A DNA stretch of 64,000 bases from Bacteroidota bacterium (GTDB lineage Bacteria > Bacteroidota > Bacteroidia > Flavobacteriales_D > Crocinitomicaceae), in assembly GCA_016866255.1 (NCBI GenBank), contig VGMY01000011.1, positions 1-64,000 on the forward strand, written 5' to 3'. This document shows, piece by piece, positions 1-9,188 of this stretch. The notes beneath the pieces were generated by a model that had not been told where the DNA came from, made no database searches, and was given only the letters and a program-made list of their open reading frames with translations. The first letter of the stretch is position 1. The number at the start of each line of letters is the position of its first letter. The position numbers and the translations under genes were made by a program.

Positions 1-440
1 AGTAACCGCTGTTCCTGCACACACCGCTTGGTTTTGTCCTGCACTTACGGTTGGTAGGGCATTCACCGTTACCGTTACTTGCGCGGTATTCGAACAACCG
101 TTCGCATCGGTTCCTGTTACAGTATAAGTTTGTGTTGCAGGAGGGGTAAAGGCTACACCATCGTTCACGCTATTATCCCATGAATACGTAGCGGCACCCG
201 AACCGTTCAAAGTTACCGAGGCGCCCGAACATACCGCTTGGTTCTGACCTGCACTCACCGTTGGTAAGGCATTCACGGTGACAGCTACCTGAGCCGTATT
301 AGAGCAACCGTTTGCATCGGTTCCAGTTACGGTATAGGTTTGTGTTGCAGGAGGGGTAAAGGCTACACCATCGTTCACGCTATTATCCCATGAATACGTA
401 GCGGCACCCGAACCGTTCAAAGTTACCGAGGCACCCGCAC
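1..440 (-). repeat. 210-bp tandem coding repeats
   Basis: Two nearly identical 210-bp units lie at about 21-230 and 231-440, with the end of a further unit at 1-20. Each encodes one 70-residue Ig/SprB-like module of the adhesin. The stretch from about 130 to 210 recurs almost unchanged 210 bp later. The array continues past the left edge, and the module starting near 441 is already diverged. Confidence 0.85.
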
Positions 441-2064
441 ATACCGCTTGGTTAGTGCCTCCGCTCACGTTGGGAAGCGCATTGACCGTAATGGTTTGCG
501 ATTGCGTGGTGGAAACGCCGTTCATTGTAACAGTGCAGGTGTATGTGGTGGTTTGAGCAGGTGTAACCGTGATGCTGGGTGTGGTTGCACCACCAGGACT
601 CCAGGAATACGTGGCTTGGCCTGCATTGTACAACTGCGTGACTTCTTGCTGCGTTAAGGCTCGGTTCCATATGCCGATGTCGTCGAGTTGGCCATTGAGG
701 TAGTCCGTGGGAATTGTTCCATGATATCTTCCAAAGGTGATTGGAAAATTATTTAAAAAATTGGTCGCAACGGCATTTGAAGTAAAACAACTATTTGACA
801 AAAGAGTGCCGTTTTTGTAAATACTAGAACTCAATACTGAATTACCTAACGACGAATTATACACAATTGTATAATTATCCCAAAAATTGCCAAATGTCGT
901 TGTGAAACCCGCACCTGAATTATAAATATCGAATGCAATTGAATTACCACAAGATCCATAAGAATTTATTAACACACGAAAATCATTACCAGAACTACCA
1001 TTACCCCCATAGCTAAAAACATGACCAGAACCAATTCCGGATTTTATCCAAAAAGAAACGGTAACGCTCTGATTTCCAGAAATACCACTTTGAGTACATT
1101 GAATAAAATCATTCACCCCATCAAAATTGTATGCGCTATTAGCCACTCCAAAGCGGTCGGAGGTGAGGGTGGCACCGTTCACCGTTCCGCTGTTGCCGTT
1201 GCCTGAAGCATCGTTGGCGTTCCCGCAGAAGGGCCAATAGCCTACGAGCCCGTTGTTCAGGGATGGCGGTAAACCAGTGGTATTGCAAGTAGTGCCTGAG
1301 TTAGCTACTGTTGCAGTTAACGTAGCACTTTGTCCTGCACAGATGCTATTGTTCGCTGTACTTATCGTGGCTTGTGGACCGTTGTTGGCATTATATAAAT
1401 TCGTAATCTCTTGCTGGGTTAAGGCACGGTTCCAAATACCGATGTCGTCTATATTTCCAAAAAAGAAACTATTATTTAAATCGCATCGAGTTCCAATATA
1501 GAATACAGACTGAATTGTATTCCAATTTGCTACATTTTGGGTTGCGATAAGGTTCCCGTTATAATAAATAGTACCAAGTCCTGAAGATAAAGTAAATACT
1601 AAATTCTCCCATGAATTACTTGAAGGTTGATTTGTTGCAATATCATTTGCCCAGCCTTGAACAGTAAATAAATTATTATTTCCTACGGAAATCATGAGTG
1701 CATTCGATTGGGACGCACTTCCATATGACAGCGCAGTATGAGACCAAATAGAGTTATTGTTCTGCTTCAGAAACCAAATACTAATTGTTCTATCCGAGTT
1801 AGCATAAGGTAAATTAGCGGAGTTTAAAGAAATATAATCATTCACCCCATCAAAACCGTACGCCTGATTCGCATTACCAAAACGGTCGGTGGTGAGTGTT
1901 GCTCCATTCACCGTTCCGTTGTTGCCATTTACACTTAAATCGTTGGCATTTCCCGTAAAGGGCCACCAGCCTACCAAGCCGTTGCTTGGCACGTAAGAGG
2001 GTATTTGTGCAAAAACACCTGCAAATGACCCTAGAAATAATGCGGTAAAGATCAGATTTTTCAT
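1..2064 (-). CDS. LamG/Ig-repeat surface adhesin, C-terminus outside window
   Basis: The frame is open from an ATG at 2064 to the left edge, giving 688 residues and no stop. It begins with a signal peptide (MKNLIFTALFLGSFAGVFAQ). Two LamG/concanavalin A-like modules follow, at about residues 29-230 and 274-470. Both start with a GLVGxWPF strand and end with IWNRALTQQE, so they are an internal duplication. From about residue 480 there are Ig/SprB-like repeats of 70 residues (GSGAATYSW, TYTVTGTDANGCSNTA). This is the usual build of Bacteroidota surface adhesins that leave the cell by T9SS and carry a C-terminal sorting domain; that end is not in view. The ATG overlaps the stop of the upstream barrel gene in an ATGA, which suggests translational coupling at the end of the long leftward operon. 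The ligand is unknown; LamG domains commonly bind glycans. Confidence 0.85.
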   Translation of the reverse strand, partial: MKNLIFTALFLGSFAGVFAQIPSYVPSNGLVGWWPFTGNANDLSVNGNNGTVNGATLTTDRFGNANQAYGFDGVNDYISLNSANLPYANSDRTISIWFLKQNNNSIWSHTALSYGSASQSNALMISVGNNNLFTVQGWANDIATNQPSSNSWENLVFTLSSGLGTIYYNGNLIATQNVANWNTIQSVFYIGTRCDLNNSFFFGNIDDIGIWNRALTQQEITNLYNANNGPQATISTANNSICAGQSATLTATVANSGTTCNTTGLPPSLNNGLVGYWPFCGNANDASGNGNSGTVNGATLTSDRFGVANSAYNFDGVNDFIQCTQSGISGNQSVTVSFWIKSGIGSGHVFSYGGNGSSGNDFRVLINSYGSCGNSIAFDIYNSGAGFTTTFGNFWDNYTIVYNSSLGNSVLSSSIYKNGTLLSNSCFTSNAVATNFLNNFPITFGRYHGTIPTDYLNGQLDDIGIWNRALTQQEVTQLYNAGQATYSWSPGGATTPSITVTPAQTTTYTCTVTMNGVSTTQSQTITVNALPNVSGGTNQAVCAGASVTLNGSGAATYSWDNSVNDGVAFTPPATQTYTVTGTDANGCSNTAQVAVTVNALPTVSAGQNQAVCSGASVTLNGSGAATYSWDNSVNDGVAFTPPATQTYTVTGTDANGCSNTAQVTVTVNALPTVSAGQNQAVCAGTAVT

Positions 2065-3656
2065 GCCTTTGTTGGTTTGGGTACTTTTCTAATTTCACAG
2101 GAAATCCCAACACCAAATTGAAAAGGAACGGAAGGCACATTGGATATTGAGTTTAAGATGCTATTAAATTCTCCCATTTCCGTGGAAATAAAGCGAGAAT
2201 TGTTATTTGATGTTTTTGTTCGTGCAGCAATAAACCCTAATTGAATAAAACCTTTCAGCGGAGAATTAGGTGCAAACGCATAATTAATCTTGATATTAGA
2301 ATAATAGCCAAAGGTAAGTGCCGTTTTAGTGACATGTGCTGGAACGCCTTGCAAAACCACATGATTGGCGAGGCCCAAAGAACTTTGATTTTCAACCATA
2401 ATTCCCGGCAATTCAGGATAACTGCGTTGGTAATCCACCAGCCCGTTTCCACCATCGGAGGAAAGCCTATTGCCTCCCACGACCAGACCACCGTTAACTT
2501 GCAAAGACCAAGATGTGGTTACAGGATGCTGATAACCCAAACCCATGTTTAACGTTACACCTCTTGATGTAAGGTTTTCTTGATAATCATTAAGCGACGA
2601 AATAGCCACAAATCCATTTTTTTGTTCCGTATAGGTCGAGGAGATTTTTGAGGACATGAAGTAGGATGCTGCATCCCAACCGAGCACTGAAGTAATAAAA
2701 ATTCTCCCCTTGGATATTGGTTTAATAATGCGGTTGAAACCGATGACGCTGGAAACACCACTTCCATGAAATTTTACAGCGGAATTACTGAAAGATGACC
2801 TCAAGGAAACGTCTCCTGTTAAAACATTAAACGCAGCATAACATAACGATTGGGGTTCCTTTTGATAGAACTTTAATTGCTGGCTCAATTTCATTGTATC
2901 GGTCCTAAGCCGTGAAAGCTCGTTTTGCAAATCACTTATCAATGATATATCAGGCTGATTATTTGGAGCATTCGGTAAAACTTCATCAATGGAAGCTAAG
3001 CAGTTCTTGGTATATTTTTCATCAAATACAGGCTTTATAAAACGCAATAAACCTATATCTTCATCTGGATCGCAAGAATCTCCTCTGTCAAGCTTTACAC
3101 TTAACAAATACATGTAACCAGTTTTATCGTTATTAAAATCAGTGAATTTCGTGACTTCATATTTTACCTTACGTGTTGAAGATTCTTTTAAATTAATTCT
3201 AGTGCCACTTTTGGTGGTTGAAAAGATTTCTTGTAGAGCAGTGCTATCGTCGGAGTATACCAGTACACTTAGATGAATTATCGGTAACGTTTCATCACCG
3301 TTTTTAAAGTAAACTGAGCCCTCCGACTCTTGTACCTGAAAAAATGTCGGTATATTGGTGCTTAAATTTTGATACTGTTCATTTAACATATCAATCAGCA
3401 TCTTTTTTGATTTCTTTATTTTGCTTGCACTTGATTGATTAAAGAAAATAGTAAACACGATAGATCCTTTATTCAATCCGATAATTTGTTGATTTTCTTT
3501 CATTAACTTTTCAGCAATGAGTATTTCGTCTCGTGGTAAGGTTTTATTATCGGATGGCAAAATTTTTGGAGTAATTGCGCAGTTATTATTTTGCGAAAAA
3601 CTCACATGGAATATCCCCGCAATCAACAGCGCAACAAAAATCAGGTTATACTTCAT
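2061..3656 (-). CDS. probable outer-membrane beta-barrel protein
   Basis: The product has 531 residues and a clear signal peptide (MKYNLIFVALLIAGIFHVSFSQ). The N-terminal half is a soluble domain without a recognised family. A heptad-rich stretch near residues 235-262 (LQNELSRLRTDTMKLSQQL) looks like a coiled coil. The remainder, to residue 525, alternates polar and hydrophobic residues with many Gly and aromatic residues, as in outer-membrane barrels (GLGYQHPVTTSWSLQVNGGL). The layout, periplasmic domain then coil then barrel, suggests an envelope-spanning anchor. The gene sits 9 bp after its upstream neighbour and overlaps the adhesin start by 4 bp, so it may help display or export that adhesin. 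That role is inferred from position only. Confidence 0.7.
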   Translation of the reverse strand: MKYNLIFVALLIAGIFHVSFSQNNNCAITPKILPSDNKTLPRDEILIAEKLMKENQQIIGLNKGSIVFTIFFNQSSASKIKKSKKMLIDMLNEQYQNLSTNIPTFFQVQESEGSVYFKNGDETLPIIHLSVLVYSDDSTALQEIFSTTKSGTRINLKESSTRKVKYEVTKFTDFNNDKTGYMYLLSVKLDRGDSCDPDEDIGLLRFIKPVFDEKYTKNCLASIDEVLPNAPNNQPDISLISDLQNELSRLRTDTMKLSQQLKFYQKEPQSLCYAAFNVLTGDVSLRSSFSNSAVKFHGSGVSSVIGFNRIIKPISKGRIFITSVLGWDAASYFMSSKISSTYTEQKNGFVAISSLNDYQENLTSRGVTLNMGLGYQHPVTTSWSLQVNGGLVVGGNRLSSDGGNGLVDYQRSYPELPGIMVENQSSLGLANHVVLQGVPAHVTKTALTFGYYSNIKINYAFAPNSPLKGFIQLGFIAARTKTSNNNSRFISTEMGEFNSILNSISNVPSVPFQFGVGISCEIRKVPKPTKA

Positions 3657-3665
3657 TTTACTTAT

Positions 3666-4919
3666 CTATCCACATTTTTGAAAAACCACAACTTGGGTGA
3701 CGCTTTTATAGTTTTCGAGGTCCTTAACTTGAATAAAATCTCCTTTTACTTTTTTAGGGACTATGTACATATCGAAAATAACGTCCGTATTATCTATGTA
3801 CTTATATTTTTCTAACTGGTTGAAAATTTCGGTAGAATTTAAATACCAAATAGATTTCGTTGTTTTATCAACTGATTCAAGATGAATATCCGATTCCGGC
3901 TTACTTAGAATTAGTGGATAGCGGTGTTCTTGTTCTGGTTCTTTCTGATCAACCAACACTATTTCGTATTCCTTAAACAACGGTTGGTTCTCCAACACAA
4001 ATAAGTACTTAGCATCAAATAGTTTAATTACATACTTGGCTATTTTATCATTTGTTTTTTCTTTGGCTTTAAACTCGCCGAGAACGATCTTTTTCCCTTT
4101 TGATATCGCTTTCTTGTTATTGGATTCATAGGTTAAATTTAGACGAACAGGAAACAGTTCTTTCTCGTCGCAAGGCTTGTCTAACTTAACCCACAGTGTT
4201 TTTGGAGCAGAGGTCGGACAAGACTTTGATTCCAATTTGAAGAAAGCGTCTTTAATAAGTGTAAATGTTTGGTCTTTTGATTCTGTTGACTCAGTTATTT
4301 CTTGCAATGTATCATTATAATAAAATCGTACTTGATTAAGGCCGGATGAACTATTTATTTTAACATTAATAAGGTCACCGCAAGTTAGAGTATCCGTAAC
4401 GCTAGTTACCTGCAAATCGAAAGTAAACGGTGTTGTTGAAGGTTTCCAAACGATCATTTTTACAGGGTCTTTCGACTTTTTGGCTTTTTTCCTTTCCTGT
4501 TTAATCAAATCCGCCAAATTAGTATAGGAATTGATGGCCGTATAGTCATCAATTCCCAAATCGCAAGTTCCATTGATATCCGAGTTACTTGTAAAAACAT
4601 AATAACGCGGACTGCATCTATTGCTCTCTTTCGTTAGTCTAGCACAAGGAGTGCATTTCGCAATTGCCTCCTGAATAACTTCGGTTGTATATTTCTTGTA
4701 ACGATGCAAAGATTTGAGGTCAACATTCCCTTGTGAACTCATTTTTATTTTGACATAATTTTCTTCAATCAATGAATTCAATTGCCAATTACCTAAGAGG
4801 CTATTTAACCCATCTTCAGTATACTCGTCATCGATCAATAGTACCACGCTGAACTTTTCTTGACCGAAAAGAAGGGTAAAACTGAGCGAGAAGCAAAAAA
4901 ATAAAATATGTTTTTTCAT
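3666..4919 (-). CDS. secreted protein of unknown function
   Basis: The start is placed at the ATG at 4919 because it opens directly into a signal peptide (MKKHILFFCFSLSFTLLFGQ); an ATG at 4943 would add eight residues and overlap the upstream gene. The mature protein of about 397 residues contains several Cys residues (KCTPCARL, SCPTSAPK). Its middle looks like a beta-rich domain that resembles an Ig-like fold (TLTCGDLINVKINSSSGLNQVRF). I recognise no family. It lies inside the operon between a TSP3-repeat membrane protein and the barrel protein, and it probably works in the periplasm or at the outer membrane with them. Confidence 0.65.
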   Translation of the reverse strand: MKKHILFFCFSLSFTLLFGQEKFSVVLLIDDEYTEDGLNSLLGNWQLNSLIEENYVKIKMSSQGNVDLKSLHRYKKYTTEVIQEAIAKCTPCARLTKESNRCSPRYYVFTSNSDINGTCDLGIDDYTAINSYTNLADLIKQERKKAKKSKDPVKMIVWKPSTTPFTFDLQVTSVTDTLTCGDLINVKINSSSGLNQVRFYYNDTLQEITESTESKDQTFTLIKDAFFKLESKSCPTSAPKTLWVKLDKPCDEKELFPVRLNLTYESNNKKAISKGKKIVLGEFKAKEKTNDKIAKYVIKLFDAKYLFVLENQPLFKEYEIVLVDQKEPEQEHRYPLILSKPESDIHLESVDKTTKSIWYLNSTEIFNQLEKYKYIDNTDVIFDMYIVPKKVKGDFIQVKDLENYKSVTQVVVFQKCG

Positions 4920-4933
4920 GATTCTAAAGTGTT

Positions 4934-5917
4934 TTAACCACATACTAACCTTTTTTTTATGGTGTATGTGAATTTTTTACCATTACAATTCACCGTTAAG
5001 GTTGCTAAATACACTTTATCCATTGATTCATCATGGGAGGCATACACCCTGTATATTCCTTCTTGAATATTTACTTCATTTATTGCTGGTTTGGCATCGT
5101 CGCAAATATTACTTATGCATTTCAGGCTGAAATCATAGGTATAATTCGAATCGTAATCCCATGTGAACTCATTTGGTTTACCTGGTTTAAAACTCAAATT
5201 GGGAATTATGTCCGCTTTCTTGCATTTACCTAGTTGAATCTTTGGTTCTTCTTGATCATCATCCATTGGACAACCGTTGTTTTTCGCGCTTCCTTTTTTT
5301 GTTGGACAGGCATCGTTATTGTCTGCTACCCCATCACCATCGCTGTCCTTCATTGTTCCTTTCTCGGAATTGACAAAATAAATGCTAACGTATCGCGAAT
5401 TTTCAAGGATTTGAAGAACTTTAGATTTAATTGCTGCGACCGATAATTCCGATTCGAAGAGCATCGAGTTGTTCTTTTTACATGCTACGATTATCTGAGC
5501 GGAATTGTCCTTGATTGAACACTTCTTTTTAAAAGCGGCTGTATATAGGCTGGCATTTTCATGCATCGTATTTAAGTCCTCTTTCCTTGCAGCGTAGGTG
5601 TAGAAATTATTACTGAAGTTGCTCCTAAATTGATTCATTCCGCTTATTGGACAACTCAAAGTGACACTATCTTTGGCCGAAACTAAAACACTGACCGTCG
5701 ATTGAGTATAATTGCCTTGGCTATGTTCATAAGTATCCACCAAATAAAGTAAACTGTCGGAAAACTCTTTCGATAATTGTATATCACGCGCAATTTTTAT
5801 AGAAATCTGAGTGTCTCCAATAAAATTTTTGCCATGCGATGAACGGTATATCACCATGAAAAAAAGCAACATCACGGATATCGAAATACCAATAATTAAC
5901 AAATAGGTTGATTTCAT
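4934..5917 (-). CDS. membrane-anchored protein with TSP3 repeat
   Basis: An N-terminal transmembrane helix (about residues 4-23, LLIIGISISVMLLFFMVIY) is followed by a periplasmic region of some 300 residues. Near residues 190-218 there is a thrombospondin type 3-like calcium-binding repeat of the pattern DxDxDGxxDxxDxCP...GCP. The C-terminal 110 residues are Cys-containing and of unknown fold. The ATG at 5917 is preferred over a TTG nine bases upstream. The same repeat is carried by three signalling proteins of this operon (the PP2C, one kinase and the FHA protein at its head), so this protein is probably part of the same assembly. A role as periplasmic subunit is inference. Confidence 0.7.
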   Translation of the reverse strand: MKSTYLLIIGISISVMLLFFMVIYRSSHGKNFIGDTQISIKIARDIQLSKEFSDSLLYLVDTYEHSQGNYTQSTVSVLVSAKDSVTLSCPISGMNQFRSNFSNNFYTYAARKEDLNTMHENASLYTAAFKKKCSIKDNSAQIIVACKKNNSMLFESELSVAAIKSKVLQILENSRYVSIYFVNSEKGTMKDSDGDGVADNNDACPTKKGSAKNNGCPMDDDQEEPKIQLGKCKKADIIPNLSFKPGKPNEFTWDYDSNYTYDFSLKCISNICDDAKPAINEVNIQEGIYRVYASHDESMDKVYLATLTVNCNGKKFTYTIKKRLVCG

Positions 5918-5957
5918 ATGTAGCAATAAAATTAAAGGTTTTTTTTTCTTTCAAATA

Positions 5958-8312
5958 TTATCCGTTTATTTTGATGGTATCTTTTCGCTTTATTGCCCAA
6001 TAAATTATGGTAAAAAACACAACAGCAAGAACCCCTAACATGAGTATATCCAATTCCCACTTGCCTGTGATATCTCCGAATCTTTTCGGATGGGTGAATT
6101 GTTTTTGAATGAATTCTGGTGCACTGACAACCCTGATGCTATCAGGGTCTTCTTCTATGATTGGAGTTGGGCCTCCTGGCCTTAAAGAGTCTATATTTTT
6201 TATATTGAGTTGTGCAGTTGTAATTGAATCTTGAATATGGTTAAACCCCTCCGTCGCCCATCGAGAAATGGACAAGTAACTCGGAAATTCAATCCAAATT
6301 GTTTTAATTTTTGTAAGAATACCTGCCAACATGATCTGAGGAATAAGGGCTAAGGGGACCAAAGACATAACCTTTTCAGCGGTTGATACCGTTGCGGATA
6401 ACAATAGCCCCATGAGGGTGGCAACGAGCGAAACAAACATCATCCATACACAAGCTTCAATAGGATGGTTAAGGGGATATGAGTGGGACCAGGGTTTAAT
6501 CCAATTGTAACAACACCACAATATGCCTACAAACAATATTGATTGAACCACGGAAAACATCATCAAGACAGAAACTTTTGAAAAAACGTATGGAAATATC
6601 CCTTGATTAAACATTCGTTCTCTCTTAAAAATGGAATTTTCACTTACAATTTCTCGAGCGGCGTTGTTCGCGCCAAGCCATAGCGCTGCAATTGCCATGA
6701 TGAACATTAACGCTTGAGATACGGAGGAAAATAGCAAACAAGCAATAAGGGCAATGAAGGGCGCTTGGGCCAAAAGAATCAGCGAATTCCACTTGTCGTT
6801 CATCTTTATGTTCAAATAGCGCCGCGTTAACCAATAATATTGGGATAAATAATCAACTTTTGTTCTTCTGTGAATTTTAGCCGAGGGACTATCAGATGCT
6901 TGATTTGATGGTTTTGAATTGAACTTTCTAACCCATCGATCTTTTTGTTCTTTCACGAGCATGGAATATACCTTAACGGTATCATCAACGCCAAAGAAAC
7001 TTAAATACTCATTTGATTTACCGTAATAACACATATATCCGCCCTCAGCCATAAAAATAACTTGGTCCATATAGGCCAAATCTTCGGGTTTGTGGGTAAC
7101 CATAATAACTGTGGTGCCTTTTTGACTAAGCTTCTTAAGAATCATTAAAAAGTCTTCAATCGTTTGAGGGTCCAAAGGAGAGGTGGGTTCGTCTAAAAAC
7201 AATATGAGTGGGTCGGTTAAAATTTCTACCGCAATTGAAACGCGTTTTCGTTGTCCACCACTGATAGCGCTGACTAAATTGGAACGAACATGTTTAATAT
7301 TCAACTCCTCCAATACTTGGTTAATTTTATCGCTAAGTTGCTCCTCCGAAAAATTTGGTAACCTAAGCTTCCCCGCATACCAAAGTGATTCGTCAACCGT
7401 GAGTTCCCTATGGACTATGTCATCTTGTGGCACATATCCAATTTGCATTTTGAGGTAATCGTAATACTGATTCAATTCCTGACCACCAATATAAACTGCC
7501 CCCTTAGTTCCGGGCGACTCCCCATTGAGTGCCTTTAATAAGGTGGATTTACCACATCCTGAAGGCCCCATTACAGCAAGCAGGGAATTCGATGGAATTT
7601 CGATATTGCATTCCTGAAGGCCAATTTTTCCATTGGAAAACTGTTTAACCAATCCCACGGTTTTAATGGCAATTTCTTTTGAAATATCGACCACTTTTCC
7701 CCCGAGAGTAATACTTATTCTTCCAAGGATTATGGTATCCGTCAACTTCATTGCCGTTCTGCCGGATATCCTCACCCCATTTAAAAAGGTTCCATTCATC
7801 GACCCAAGGTCTTCGATATAATACTTATCTCCGAAAAGGGATATTTTTGCGTGGTTACGACTAATTAAATTGTTATCTATCGCGACGTCACAAGAACTAG
7901 CTCTACCAAGTGTTACTGACTTCTTATGGTTTAATTGCTCTAAAATTTGATTACCCAAGTTTGCAAGCGTGGGGGTGCTTTTTATTGAATTAGGAGGGTT
8001 ATCTGTTTCAACGGAACGTATATTTAACGTGATTTGTCCCGATAGACTCACCGTTTTCCCAATAACATTGACCAGAGAACCGGCACTAATTCGTTGCCCA
8101 TTAACAAACGTTCCGTTGGTGCTTCCAAGGTCCTGAAGGAATAATTCCCCATTGATTAACTCAAATTTTACATGGGCGCCGGAAATAACTCCTGGATTTA
8201 AAACGACATCATTTGTGCTATTTCGACCAACCGTTGCAGTGGGTTGCGTTTGAGTAATTAGCTTTGAAGCCAAAGGAAGGCCATTGTAAATGAAGGTAAT
8301 TGAAAAACTCAT
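5958..8312 (-). CDS. ABC transporter with two FHA domains fused to ATPase and permease (ABCG-like)
   Basis: This 784-residue fusion carries, in order: FHA 1 (about 25-100; VGRNSTND, then LGSTNGTFVNG), FHA 2 (about 130-205; LGRASSCD, SRNHAKIS, LGSMNGTFLNG), an ABC ATPase (about 215-440) and an ABC-2 type permease (about 510-770). In the ATPase the Walker A is GPSGCGKST (249-257), the signature SGGQRKR (351-357), the Walker B LFLDEP (371-376) and the switch His is in VTHK. FHA domains bind phosphothreonine peptides, so transport or assembly is likely gated by the two kinases of this operon. A long loop near the C-terminus (about 660-720) is probably periplasmic. The substrate is unknown. The start overlaps the stop of the upstream lipoprotein gene by 4 bp (ATGA). 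Confidence 0.9.
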   Translation of the reverse strand: MSFSITFIYNGLPLASKLITQTQPTATVGRNSTNDVVLNPGVISGAHVKFELINGELFLQDLGSTNGTFVNGQRISAGSLVNVIGKTVSLSGQITLNIRSVETDNPPNSIKSTPTLANLGNQILEQLNHKKSVTLGRASSCDVAIDNNLISRNHAKISLFGDKYYIEDLGSMNGTFLNGVRISGRTAMKLTDTIILGRISITLGGKVVDISKEIAIKTVGLVKQFSNGKIGLQECNIEIPSNSLLAVMGPSGCGKSTLLKALNGESPGTKGAVYIGGQELNQYYDYLKMQIGYVPQDDIVHRELTVDESLWYAGKLRLPNFSEEQLSDKINQVLEELNIKHVRSNLVSAISGGQRKRVSIAVEILTDPLILFLDEPTSPLDPQTIEDFLMILKKLSQKGTTVIMVTHKPEDLAYMDQVIFMAEGGYMCYYGKSNEYLSFFGVDDTVKVYSMLVKEQKDRWVRKFNSKPSNQASDSPSAKIHRRTKVDYLSQYYWLTRRYLNIKMNDKWNSLILLAQAPFIALIACLLFSSVSQALMFIMAIAALWLGANNAAREIVSENSIFKRERMFNQGIFPYVFSKVSVLMMFSVVQSILFVGILWCCYNWIKPWSHSYPLNHPIEACVWMMFVSLVATLMGLLLSATVSTAEKVMSLVPLALIPQIMLAGILTKIKTIWIEFPSYLSISRWATEGFNHIQDSITTAQLNIKNIDSLRPGGPTPIIEEDPDSIRVVSAPEFIQKQFTHPKRFGDITGKWELDILMLGVLAVVFFTIIYWAIKRKDTIKING

Positions 8313-9184
8313 TGTTCTAAGATAATCACCCTGCCATTTAAAGGGTTGTAACTAAAATGTACTGCTAAGGGGACTTTGAATGTTACCTCTTTCAGTGAAA
8401 CATGAACCGGCCCCATGGCAAAATAGTCCAATGCCCCTGTTAATATTTTACCGAATCCGGAACTCAATGCTTTCATATTGTCCACGTTGATTGTAGTGGG
8501 AATGAGTACTTTTTCCCCTTGTTTAATAATCAAACTATCTGCAATGACTACCTCGCCTACATTGACTCCATTTCTCCGCTGATTATAAACGAATACTTCC
8601 GAGTTAAGAATATTAATATCAAAAGGAAGGGTATTAATGAACCATAAATCTCCTTTAAAAATGGAAAAATGCTGATTTGTTGATTCCAATTTCAAATCTT
8701 TTATTTCAAATCCTGAATTCAAAAAGTACTGTTTAACCAAGGCTGATTGAAGTTTATCCATCGGTAAGTTAAACGCTATTCTTCCTGAATGCTCCAATCC
8801 TAATTTACTTTGAAAAGTGAGCGACATGGTTAAAGGGATCGAATCCATTCGAAATAATCCTAACCTTAATGAATCAGGAATTGAGTCTAGGAACAACTGC
8901 ATTTCAAGGCTTACTGGCGTAAGTTCTTTCGCTTTCAACTCAAATGATTCTGGAAGCTTGCCTTGCCCCAACATAGCTCCATGGAAATAAACTCCAAAAG
9001 TTAAATCTCTTCCTGAAATTTTAAATTTATTGGAGTTTTCAAGCGTAACACTCACCCTTGTGTTCAGTATACCGTTTTCCTCCGATACTATCCGCATCGA
9101 ATCTAACGACGAAATGCTTGGTGGCGTTATCGCGTTGCACGAGCTTAGAACAACGAGAAAAAGTAATGTATAAAAATGTTGCAT
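8309..9184 (-). CDS. LEA-like lipoprotein
   Basis: The ATG at 9184 gives a lipoprotein signal (MQHFYTLLFLVVLSSC) with Cys as the acylation site; longer in-frame starts overlap the upstream gene and mask it. The roughly 275 mature residues contain repeated beta-sandwich units (VSVTLENSNKFKISGRDLTF and, later, WFINTLPFDINILNSEVFVY). These resemble the LEA14/WHy fold that occurs in bacterial envelope lipoproteins. That assignment is by pattern only. It overlaps the FHA-ABC transporter gene by 4 bp and follows the M48 protease by 4 bp, so it may be an accessory lipoprotein for the transporter. Confidence 0.7.
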   Translation of the reverse strand: MQHFYTLLFLVVLSSCNAITPPSISSLDSMRIVSEENGILNTRVSVTLENSNKFKISGRDLTFGVYFHGAMLGQGKLPESFELKAKELTPVSLEMQLFLDSIPDSLRLGLFRMDSIPLTMSLTFQSKLGLEHSGRIAFNLPMDKLQSALVKQYFLNSGFEIKDLKLESTNQHFSIFKGDLWFINTLPFDINILNSEVFVYNQRRNGVNVGEVVIADSLIIKQGEKVLIPTTINVDNMKALSSGFGKILTGALDYFAMGPVHVSLKEVTFKVPLAVHFSYNPLNGRVIILEQ

Positions 9185-9188
9185 ATTT

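Noticed and set aside
1-440. CRISPR array as an explanation of the repeats
   Set aside because: The units are 210 bp, directly adjacent, with no spacers, and encode a continuous Ig-like protein.
1253-1501. Short open frame inside the adhesin region, plus strand
   Set aside because: The minus-strand adhesin frame is continuous across it and gives LamG sequence.
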